58,827 bases of DNA from contig JBFFXF010000005.1 in NCBI GenBank assembly GCA_041569895.1, positions 1-58,827 on the forward strand, written 5' to 3'. Below are positions 16,110 through 23,657 of this stretch, piece after piece (positions within the stretch are counted from its first letter, which is position 1; each line of letters starts with the position of its first letter). The notes beneath the pieces are model-generated. The model ran no database searches. It had not been told where the DNA came from and saw only the letters and a program-made list of their open reading frames with translations. The DNA comes from JBFFXF01 sp041569895 (GTDB lineage Bacteria; Planctomycetota; UBA8108; JACQVS01). Both the position numbers and the translations under genes were made by a program.

Positions 16110-17671
16110 CGTGGGTGCCCCCTTCCAGTCGTCGTGAGGCGCCCGGCGACGTCCTCGGCGTAGAGCTGCTCGAGCAGCCGCTCGCGCACGCGGTCGGACT
16201 GCACCGGGACGTTGCCGTTCAGCTCCACCTCGACGGCCCACGCCGCGCACCCGATGATCGACGACTCGAGCAGGCTGCCACCGGCGGCGATGCCGAGCGC
16301 CGTCGCCGCGAAGAGTGCGTCGGTGCCGCCGAGCGGATCGATCATGCGGCTCGAAAGGCCCGGCAGCCAGTCCCGACGTCCCGCGTCGTCGAACACGAGG
16401 GCGCCATCCTCCCCCAGCGGCACGACAAGACCGCCGTTTCCCGTGCGCTCGACGAGAGCGTGACCGAGCTCAGCGAGGCTGTTCGTGTTGTCCCAGCACG
16501 CCATGCGCACCTCGCGCTCGGTGGCGACGATGAAGCGCACGCCGCGGAATCGCTCGATGGTCGAGATCTGCGTCGAGCACGGCGACGTCGCCGCAACCGG
16601 AACGCCGATCTCGCGGCACCTCGACAGCAGCAGATCGCGCAGTCGCGCGGGCACGGCGCCGTAGCTGCCGTCCCAGAAGAGCAGCAGATCGGCGCCGTCG
16701 AGACAGCCGGCGACCTCCTCGTGAATCCGATCGGCCAGTCGGTCGCGGATCGGATGCTCCTCGAAGTAGTTCGCGCGCAGCAGCTTCTTGCCGCCGCCGA
16801 GAAACCTCTGCTTGAGAGTCGTCGGCCGCGTGTCGTCGCTCAGCAAGTGATACCGCACGACGGAGGACTCAGACTTGCGCCGGAGGAACTCCGCGGTCGG
16901 GTCCTCTCCCACGACGGAGAAGAGATCGACGCGGGCGCCGAGCGAGGAGGCGTGCTCGGCCACGCCGGCGGCGCCCCCGAGAAAGCGCTCGCTGCGCCGC
17001 GGCTTGACGACGATCACGGGGTCCTCCATCGCCATGCCGAGGGCGTCCGCGTGCACGTACTCCTCGACGGTCGAATCCCCGACCACGACGACCCGCGCGC
17101 CGTCGATCGACCGCAGCACCTCGTCGACGCGACCGGGCGCCACCCGGTGCCGATCGAGCACCTGGTGGAGCACCGTCTCGCGACTGTGAAGGTAGCTGCC
17201 CTCGAGCTCGGCGGTGCGGATGTTCGAGTAGGCGGGATCACCCGAGGAGAGCAGCAGCTCGCCTCCGTGACGCTCGACCGCCGCCTTCTCCCGCAGGGCG
17301 ACCTCGGCGCGTGAGCCCTGGAACTCCATGCCGCGGACGAGCACGTCGGGCCTGACGGTGTCGACGCTCGCCGTCGCGTCGATCGAGCGCACGCGGGCGA
17401 CGTAATCGACCATCGACAGGGCGCACAGGTTCTCGACGCGGATGTCGGCGGGCGTGCGCGTCCGCACGCCCAGCCCGTCATCGACGACGGTGACGAGGAG
17501 GAGGTCTCCCTGCCGCCGCGCCCACTCCAGGTGACGGGTGTGACCCGGGTGGATGATGTCGAAGATGCCGTGCGCGAGGACGCACCGCTTTCCCTCAGCG
17601 GCGGCCGAGCGCCGGATCGACGCCATCTCCTCGAGCTCGACGATCTTGCTCAGGTAGCTCTGGTCGTGCAT
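16106..17671 (-). CDS. HldE-like bifunctional heptose enzyme, domains in reverse order
   Basis: 521 residues. Residues about 25-150 form a nucleotidyltransferase domain with LAHGIFDIIHPGHTRHL (HxGH). Residues about 190-500 form a PfkB/ribokinase-type kinase (VVVVGDSTVEEYVHAD, FLGGAAGVAEHASSLG). E. coli HldE has the same two activities for ADP-glycero-manno-heptose but with the kinase first. The kinase anion-hole motif, usually GAGD, reads GGTD here; the catalytic Asp is kept. The ATG at 17669-17671 follows GGCGGA and overlaps the kinase gene upstream by 22 nt. The heptose role is by homology; another sugar is possible. Confidence 0.8.
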   Translation of the reverse strand: MHDQSYLSKIVELEEMASIRRSAAAEGKRCVLAHGIFDIIHPGHTRHLEWARRQGDLLLVTVVDDGLGVRTRTPADIRVENLCALSMVDYVARVRSIDATASVDTVRPDVLVRGMEFQGSRAEVALREKAAVERHGGELLLSSGDPAYSNIRTAELEGSYLHSRETVLHQVLDRHRVAPGRVDEVLRSIDGARVVVVGDSTVEEYVHADALGMAMEDPVIVVKPRRSERFLGGAAGVAEHASSLGARVDLFSVVGEDPTAEFLRRKSESSVVRYHLLSDDTRPTTLKQRFLGGGKKLLRANYFEEHPIRDRLADRIHEEVAGCLDGADLLLFWDGSYGAVPARLRDLLLSRCREIGVPVAATSPCSTQISTIERFRGVRFIVATEREVRMACWDNTNSLAELGHALVERTGNGGLVVPLGEDGALVFDDAGRRDWLPGLSSRMIDPLGGTDALFAATALGIAAGGSLLESSIIGCAAWAVEVELNGNVPVQSDRVRERLLEQLYAEDVAGRLTTTGRGHPR

Positions 17672-18792
17672 TCCGCCACAGCTTCCACTGGCCACGTGAA
17701 TCGACAGATCGAGCCGCGTGGCTCACGGGCCTCGATCCAGGCGTGTCCTCCGGCGCTCTCGACGGTCTTGCGCACGATCGAGAGACCGATTCCGCTTCCC
17801 TCGATCTCGTCACGCGGGCGAAGCGTCCTGAACAGCTGAAAGACCTTTTCTCGATACTCGGCCGAGATTCCCGGCCCATCGTCGCTGACCGTGCAGAGAA
17901 GCGCGTCGTCCTTGAGCTCCGCCGAGACCCCCACCTGACCCCGGTCGCCGTCGTGGTGCTTGATCGCGTTGTTGATGAGGTTCCGGAAAACGATCTCGAG
18001 CGGCGCTCGCACCGTCTTCACGGGCGGTAGGTCGATTTGCACGTCGACCGTGAAACCCTCCTCCCCCACGAGCTCTGCCACGTCGCGGACGAGCCGCTCG
18101 ACGTCGACCTCCTCGACATCGTCGAGGCCGCGACCGACGCGCGAGTACTCCAGCAGGTCGTCGAGAAGCCGCTCCATGCGCCTGACGCGACCGCGGAGCT
18201 TCACCAGGTGGCCCTTCGCCTCATCCGAGATCGTGTCGCGCGCGTCCTCCTCGATCCACAGCGAGAGGTGGTCGATCGCCCGCAGCGGCGCCTTGAGGTC
18301 GTGCGACGCGACGTGAGCGAAGCTGTCGAGCTCGCGGTTGCTGCGCTCGAGCTCGGCCTCCTTGCGCTGCAGCTTGACGACGTGCGTCTCGAGCTCGCGG
18401 TTGAGGGTCGCCAGCCCCGGCAGTCGAAGCGCGAGCGGCGTGATCTTGATGAGGCTGATGACGGTCACCCAGGAGACCACCGCCGTCGCCAGTTTGACCG
18501 CGCCGGAGAGACGGTACCAGGGGTGCCAGAAGATCGTCGCCTCGACGAGGTGCCCGAGACCGCACGCCAGGATGAAGAGCGCAAAGAGCCAGAAGACCGG
18601 GGGAAACGGCACATCGCGGCGCCGGCGCACGAACCAGAGAAGCACGACGGGAATCGCGAAGTAGGCGGCGAAGATCGCCAGGTCGGAGATGATGTGCAGC
18701 CAGCCGTGCGCGGCGCTCCACTCGCCGCAGTGCCATCGCGGGGGAAAGTCCGAGGTGTCGAAGAGCTTGCCGAGAAACCCCAGGTTGGCCAT
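17650..18792 (-). CDS. Sensor histidine kinase with ethylene-receptor-type membrane domain
   Basis: 380 residues. Residues about 30-120 form three membrane helices matching the ethylene-binding domain of plant ETR1 and cyanobacterial receptors. Asp37, Tyr44, Ile47, Pro48, Cys77 and His81 occur with exactly the spacing of ETR1 D25, Y32, I35, P36, C65 and H69; Cys and His (ACGLGH) bind the Cu(I) that captures ethylene. A coiled-coil linker (about 130-155) leads to the DHp domain (FAHVASHDLKAPLR, phospho-His) and the HATPase (NLINNAIKHH, DDGPGIS, GSGIGLSIV). No receiver is fused; partners lie directly upstream. Predicted copper-dependent ethylene or small-volatile sensor. It starts 5 bp after the preceding stop. 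Confidence 0.88.
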   Translation of the reverse strand: MANLGFLGKLFDTSDFPPRWHCGEWSAAHGWLHIISDLAIFAAYFAIPVVLLWFVRRRRDVPFPPVFWLFALFILACGLGHLVEATIFWHPWYRLSGAVKLATAVVSWVTVISLIKITPLALRLPGLATLNRELETHVVKLQRKEAELERSNRELDSFAHVASHDLKAPLRAIDHLSLWIEEDARDTISDEAKGHLVKLRGRVRRMERLLDDLLEYSRVGRGLDDVEEVDVERLVRDVAELVGEEGFTVDVQIDLPPVKTVRAPLEIVFRNLINNAIKHHDGDRGQVGVSAELKDDALLCTVSDDGPGISAEYREKVFQLFRTLRPRDEIEGSGIGLSIVRKTVESAGGHAWIEAREPRGSICRFTWPVEAVAECTTRAT

Positions 18793-18797
18793 CGGAA

Positions 18798-19877
18798 TCA
18801 ATTCCCGGCGGGGCCTGCGACCGGCAGCGTGAACCGGAAGACAGTTCCCCTGCCGACCTCCGACTCGAGCCAGATCCTTCCCCGGTGCTGCTCGACGATC
18901 TTGCGGCACGTCGCCAGGCCGAGTCCGGTGCCGTCGAACGTCGATCGGTGGAGGCGCGTGAACGGCGCGAAGATCTTGGCGTGATCGGCGGGCTCGATGC
19001 CGATGCCGTTGTCCGCGACCGAGAACTCCCACTGGGCGCCGCGGTCGACCGCCTCGATCCGGATCTCCGGCGTGCGCTCCTTCGGCTGGAACTTCACGGC
19101 GTTGGCCACCAGGTTCTGGAAGAGCTGCTTCAGCGCCACCTGATCGCCGCGCACCACGGGCAGGTCGCCCACGCGGACGACCGCGTTCCGCTCGCGAATC
19201 GTCGCGTCGAGGATCTCGAGCACCTCGCGGACCACGGCGCCGGCATCGACCTCGTCGAAGAACTCGTCGGTCCGACCGCTGCGGGTATATTCCAGGAGGC
19301 GATCGATGAGGCGGGAGGCGGTCCTCGCCGCATCGCGGACGTGGTCGATCCCCTCTCGAACTCCGGCGTGCTCGCCGCGCTCGATGTCTTCCTGGACGAG
19401 GTCGCAGTACTGCTCGATCGTTCGCAGGGGCGCGCGGAGATCGTGAGCGGCGACCGACGCGAACAGCTTGAGCTCCTCCTGCCGTTCCCGGACCTCCTGC
19501 CGGAGCCGTCCCTTCTCGATGGCGTTCTGGATCGCCTTCTCGATGACGTCCGACCTGAGCTCCGACTTGACGATGTAGTCGTCGGCCCCGCGCTTCATCG
19601 CCTCGACGGCCACGGTCGGGTTGCGCTGGCCGGTCAGCATGACGACCGGGACCGTCTCGGCGACCACCTCGGAGAGGAGATCGGTGCCGTCGACGTCCGG
19701 CAGGCGGTAATCGAGGACGATGCAGTCCGGGTGTTCTCGGCTCAGCACTGTCTTGCAGGCCTCGCCGGTCTCGGCCTCGATGACGCGATACCGCCGGGCG
19801 TCGAGCTGCCGCGACACTGCCTCACGGTCGAGGGCGTCGTCGTCGACCAGCAGGATCGTGGTGCTGTCGTTCCCCAT
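18798..19877 (-). CDS. Receiver-histidine kinase hybrid
   Basis: 359 residues, soluble. The N-terminal receiver (about 1-120) has LLVDDD, phospho-acceptor Asp in CIVLDYRLPDVDG, MLTGQ and the K of VKSELR. A short coiled coil leads to a phytochrome-type DHp (LFASVAAHDLRAPLRTIEQYCD) and HATPase (NLVANAVKF, DNGIGIEP, GTGLGLATCRKIVEQH). No membrane segment, so it takes its input as phosphate on the receiver or from a partner. ATG at 19875-19877 chosen; the preceding GTG codon is an alternative. Second gene of the operon, 15 bp after the response regulator. Confidence 0.9.
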   Translation of the reverse strand: MGNDSTTILLVDDDALDREAVSRQLDARRYRVIEAETGEACKTVLSREHPDCIVLDYRLPDVDGTDLLSEVVAETVPVVMLTGQRNPTVAVEAMKRGADDYIVKSELRSDVIEKAIQNAIEKGRLRQEVRERQEELKLFASVAAHDLRAPLRTIEQYCDLVQEDIERGEHAGVREGIDHVRDAARTASRLIDRLLEYTRSGRTDEFFDEVDAGAVVREVLEILDATIRERNAVVRVGDLPVVRGDQVALKQLFQNLVANAVKFQPKERTPEIRIEAVDRGAQWEFSVADNGIGIEPADHAKIFAPFTRLHRSTFDGTGLGLATCRKIVEQHRGRIWLESEVGRGTVFRFTLPVAGPAGN

Positions 19878-19892
19878 CACCTCTCTCTTCGG

Positions 19893-20333
19893 TCACGATG
19901 CCTCGGGTGGAAACTCCACGCATTCCGAGTACGTCTCCAACAGTCGTACGAAGTTCTCGTAGTGCTCGCCGACCCTGTCCTTCGGCACGTAGGCCGCGAC
20001 GTTGGCGGCGTACGCCTCCCGCCGATCCGTCTCGGCGCTGGAGGTCGTCAGAACGAAGACGATGCTGTCCCGCAGCTCCGCGTCGTCGCGGAGCTCACCG
20101 AGAAACTCGACCCCGTCCATGCGTGGCAGGTTCAGGTCGAGCAGGATCAGGTACGGTCTGGTGACGCGATCCCCTTCCGGACCGGCAGCGCGGAGTCGCT
20201 CGAGCGCCTCGACGCCGTCCCTCGCCTTGACGACGCGGTTCTCGAGCCCGCTCCTGCGCAGAGAACGCTCCACCGCCCCCGCGTCCACCTCGTCGTCCTC
20301 GACGAGGAGGATGGTCACATCGGTACACCCCAC
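19893..20333 (-). CDS. Single-domain response regulator, Rcp1-like
   Basis: 146 residues, receiver only. ILLVEDDEVDA holds the acidic pair, ILLDLNLPRMDG the phospho-acceptor Asp, FVLTTSS the switch Thr and VPKDR the Lys. The longer beta4-alpha4 region and the NLPRMDGVEFL pattern match Rcp1-type partners of phytochrome-like kinases, consistent with the phytochrome-type DHp of the two kinases that follow. GTG start (20331-20333) with AAGGAG seven bases upstream. First gene of the five-gene minus-strand operon. Confidence 0.93.
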   Translation of the reverse strand: MGCTDVTILLVEDDEVDAGAVERSLRRSGLENRVVKARDGVEALERLRAAGPEGDRVTRPYLILLDLNLPRMDGVEFLGELRDDAELRDSIVFVLTTSSAETDRREAYAANVAAYVPKDRVGEHYENFVRLLETYSECVEFPPEAS

Positions 20334-20525
20334 GGTCAGGCTCCTTGATCACGAGACGGGAGCCACGAGGTCGGTCCGCCCCGCCTCCGCTTCTTCCCGA
20401 TGGATCGGCACGAACGCCACACCACTGCTGCGAGTTCGAACGCTCAAGACCCCCGGGGAAACACCCGATAAGAAGAGCGAGTGAGTTCTCATCCGAGCCG
20501 GAGTGGGGCGACAGCGGGACAGAGC

Positions 20526-21623
20526 ATGGCCGACCGATACGCGATCGACTCGCACAAGCTGATGTACCACCCGGAGCGCGTTGCCCGCTGGGTCGGGTCT
20601 CGCGACGACTGGGACCGGGCCTCGGAGGTGTATCCGATCTACGTCGAGGTCTCGCCGGCGGGCGCCTGCAACCACCGCTGCACTTTCTGCGCCGTCGACT
20701 ACATCGGCTACATGACGCGCTTCATCGACGCGGACGTGTTCCGGCAGCGGTTCGCCGAGATGGGCGAGGTCGGCGTCCGCAGCGTGATGTTCGCGGGCGA
20801 GGGCGAGCCGCTGCTCCACCCGCGAATCGTCGACCTGACGCGATTCGCGGTCGACGCCGGCATCGACGTGGCGTTCACGACCAACGCCACCGCCATGACG
20901 CCCCGGTTCATCGAGGGAGCGCTCGGGATCACCTCGTGGATCAAGACGAGCCTGAACGGCGGGACGCCCTCGACGTACGCGCGCGTCCACCGCACCGGCG
21001 AGAAGGACTTCCACCGGGTGGTCCGCAACCTGCAGCGCGCCGTACGCCACCGGGACCACAACCGCCTCCGCTGCACGCTCGGCGCCCAGACGCTGCTGAT
21101 CCCCGAGACCGCGGGCGAGCTCCGCGATCTCGCCCGCCTCTGCCGCGACGAGATCGGACTCGACTACCTGGTCATCAAGCCCTACTCACAACACCTCCTG
21201 AGCGAGACGAGGGTCTACGAGGACATCGATTACTCGCAATACGTCGATCTGTCCGGCGAACTGGAGGAGATGTCGACGGACGACTTCGACGTGGTCTTCC
21301 GGATCAACACCCTGAAGAAGACTCTCGACAGCGACCGCGGCTACGAGCGCTGCCACGCAACGCCCTTCTTCTGGGCCTACGTCATGGCAACCGGCGACGT
21401 CTACGGCTGCAGTGCCTACCTCGGCGACCCTCGCTTCTGCTACGGCAACCTCCACGACGCGACCTTCCGCGACGTCTGGAGAAGCTCCGCGCGCTGCGCG
21501 AGCTTCCACCTCGTGCGCGACGGCCTCGACATCGACGAGTGCCGCAAGAACTGCCGCATGGACGAGGTCAACCGGTACCTCGACCGCGTGGTGGATCCGG
21601 TGCAGCACGTCAGCTTTATCTGA
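20526..21623 (+). CDS. Radical SAM protein with SPASM-like C-terminus
   Basis: 365 residues. CNHRCTFC (about residues 44-51) is the CxxxCxxC site of the SAM-binding 4Fe-4S cluster, followed by GEGEP (SAM contact). The C-terminal part holds further Cys residues (CHATP, GCSAY, CRKNCRMDEVNRYL) resembling a SPASM or twitch auxiliary cluster site. Family members modify peptides or act in cofactor and sugar pathways; no precursor peptide is visible nearby. ATG at 20526 preferred; a GTG at 20481 would add 15 residues. Divergent from the two-component operon. Confidence 0.85.
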   Translation: MADRYAIDSHKLMYHPERVARWVGSRDDWDRASEVYPIYVEVSPAGACNHRCTFCAVDYIGYMTRFIDADVFRQRFAEMGEVGVRSVMFAGEGEPLLHPRIVDLTRFAVDAGIDVAFTTNATAMTPRFIEGALGITSWIKTSLNGGTPSTYARVHRTGEKDFHRVVRNLQRAVRHRDHNRLRCTLGAQTLLIPETAGELRDLARLCRDEIGLDYLVIKPYSQHLLSETRVYEDIDYSQYVDLSGELEEMSTDDFDVVFRINTLKKTLDSDRGYERCHATPFFWAYVMATGDVYGCSAYLGDPRFCYGNLHDATFRDVWRSSARCASFHLVRDGLDIDECRKNCRMDEVNRYLDRVVDPVQHVSFI

Positions 21624-21654
21624 CGCGCCTGTCGGAAGCGCGGACGATGGACGA

Positions 21655-21950
21655 CGAGGACGGGAACGCAGATGACGCAGATTACGCAGATTGAAGGTAT
21701 CCGTCCGGGCAGCGGGGTCGGCCTCGGTCATCGGAATCGGAGTCGGATTCGGTCTCGGTCTCGGTCTCGGTCATCGGAATCGGAATCGGAGTCGGGGTCG
21801 GTGTCGGTGTCGGTGTCGGAATCGGTCATACGAATCGGACTCCGTGTCTGTCCTCTGTCTCGGTCCTCCGTCTCGGACTCGGACTCCGGCCGCCCGGCCC
21901 CGACTCGGGCATCCGCCTCACGACGAGAGTTTTCGGGAACGGGAACGGCA
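21655..21950. repeat. Compound hexamer array 5 with GCAGATTAC repeat, in a 399-bp gap
   Basis: GACGGGAACGCAGAT followed by ACGCAGATT units (21659-21693), TCGGNN units (21713-21840) with GTCATCGG twice, CTGTCCTCTGTCTCGG-type units (21846-21895), and TTTTCGGGAACGGGAACGG (21930-21949). The remaining 70 bp to the next ATG carry AGGAGA at 22011-22016. No promoter boxes were convincing. Confidence 0.85.
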
Positions 21951-22022
21951 ACCGTTGACCCGACGCCGCGTCGCGTCCATCCTGAAAGGACTCGCCGGGC
22001 CTCATCACACCAGGAGAATGCC

Positions 22023-23309
22023 ATGAACGAGCCGAGTGAACGCGACCGTCAGGAACCGCGCGGAGATCAACACGAGAGCGAGGCCGCCGACGAGCGGTCG
22101 CGGATGGGACGCCGGCGCTTTCTCGGCAAGTCGGCGGCGATCGGCATCGGCGCCCTGGCGGCGCCGGCGGTGTTCTCGTCGGGGACGGTGCTCGGCGTCA
22201 ACGAGCGTCTCGTCATGGGGATCATCGGCTCGGGGGGACGCGGCCGGAACGTCATGCGCAAGCACCAGGAGCTCGGGGCGAAGTTCGCGGCGGTGTGCGA
22301 CATCTACCAGCCGAGTCTGTACAAGGGGCTCGAGATGGCGCCCGGGGCCCAGAGCTACGGCGACTACAGGAAGCTGCTCGATCGCGATGACCTCGACGCC
22401 GTCGTCATCGGCACCCCCGAGCACTGGCACGGCCCGATGCTGATCGACGCGGTGGCGGCCGGCAAGGACTGCTACTGCGAGAAGCCGATGTCGCACTCGA
22501 TCGAGGAGGGCGTCGAGATGGTCCGTGCGGTGCGCCGCACCGATCGGATCGTGCAGATCGGCATGCAACGTCGCAGCTCGCCCACCGTGCACGAGGCGCG
22601 CGAGCTGATCAAGGAATGCGGCGACATCTACCTGGTGAAGGCGTACTGGAACTGGGACTGGGCGAAGCCGCTCGACAACAGCCCGATCCGCGGCGACGTC
22701 GACTGGAAGGCGTTCATCGGCCCCGCGCCGTGGCACCGGCCGGAGCCGAAGCGGTTCCGCTACTGGCGGTACTTCTGGGACTACTCCGGCGGCAACAACA
22801 CCGATCAGGGGACACACCTGATGGATGTCGTCCAGTGGTTCATGGGCTCCGGCGCGCCTCGCGCGGCCACGTGCTACGGCGATGTCTACGCCATGCACGG
22901 CGCCGAGACGCCCGACGTCTTCTCGGCGACGTTCGAGTACGAGAAGTACATGGCGACGTGGACCCTCGACTACAAGAACGTGCTCGACAACGGCTGGAAC
23001 ATCCAGTTCCTCGGCAGCGCCGCGACACTGTGGCTCGACAATCAGGGCGCCCGCCTGATCGCGGCGAAGGCCTCCGGAACGACCTACAACCGCACGGAGA
23101 AGCCCGACGTCGTCAAGGAGATCCGCCGACCGCTGAGCGACCGCGAGCACATCGAGAACTTCATCGCGTGCTGCAAGAGCCGCGAGCAGCCGAACGCCCC
23201 GGTCGAGGTCGGCCACCTCGCCGTCTGCGGCCCCCACCTCGCCAACGTGGCATTCCTGAACCGCACGCGGGCGAGGTTGAACGCGGATGCGACGCGGGTG
23301 TTCATCTGA
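22023..23309 (+). CDS. Tat-exported Gfo/Idh/MocA-family oxidoreductase
   Basis: 428 residues. A long N-terminal tail leads to a Tat signal (GRRRFLGKSA, about residues 29-60). The Rossmann domain follows (MGIIGSGGRGRNV), with the NAD-site motif EKPMSHS (about 155) and the second alpha/beta domain with DQGTHLMDVVQWF; the Asp and His of that motif act near the substrate. Expected to oxidise or reduce a sugar or inositol derivative in the periplasm; substrate unknown. Good ribosome site, AGGAGA six bases before ATG. Such Tat-exported oxidoreductases are abundant in Planctomycetota. Confidence 0.92.
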   Translation: MNEPSERDRQEPRGDQHESEAADERSRMGRRRFLGKSAAIGIGALAAPAVFSSGTVLGVNERLVMGIIGSGGRGRNVMRKHQELGAKFAAVCDIYQPSLYKGLEMAPGAQSYGDYRKLLDRDDLDAVVIGTPEHWHGPMLIDAVAAGKDCYCEKPMSHSIEEGVEMVRAVRRTDRIVQIGMQRRSSPTVHEARELIKECGDIYLVKAYWNWDWAKPLDNSPIRGDVDWKAFIGPAPWHRPEPKRFRYWRYFWDYSGGNNTDQGTHLMDVVQWFMGSGAPRAATCYGDVYAMHGAETPDVFSATFEYEKYMATWTLDYKNVLDNGWNIQFLGSAATLWLDNQGARLIAAKASGTTYNRTEKPDVVKEIRRPLSDREHIENFIACCKSREQPNAPVEVGHLAVCGPHLANVAFLNRTRARLNADATRVFI

Positions 23310-23312
23310 TTC

Positions 23313-23657
23313 GTTCCCGGACCCGGTCCCGGACCCGGACCCGAAAACCATCACCGTGGCTTTCGTGATCGACGTCGGGGCCGAGTGGTCGAAGTCGGAG
23401 ACCGAGACAGAGGACAGAGACCAGAGGCCAGAGATCAGAGATCAGAGGTCAGAGCCTGATCCCGAATCGGAATCGGTATCGGTATCGGTATCGGTATCGG
23501 TATCGGAGTCGGAATCGGTCATCGGACTCGGACATCGGAATCGGAATCGGAGTCGGAATCGGTCTCAACCGTCACCTCGGGCAACCCTTCGGGCACGGGC
23601 ACGGGCACGGGAACGGGTACGGGTACGGGTACGGGTACGGGTACGGAGCCCGAAACC
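23313..23657. repeat. Compound hexamer array 6 filling a 348-bp convergent gap
   Basis: In order on the plus strand: CCCGGN units ending CCCGAAAA (23313-23347), starting 4 bp after the oxidoreductase stop; CAGAGN units (about 23396-23456); TCGGNN units (23465-23566, GTCATCGG at 23518); and ACGGGN units (23590-23647) ending next to the ABC permease stop codon. TTCGGGC (23588-23594) can pair with GCCCGAA (23648-23654) around the last block. Confidence 0.9.

Noticed and set aside
21713..23647. CRISPR array
   Set aside because: The units are contiguous hexamers without unique spacers, and no cas genes are present.
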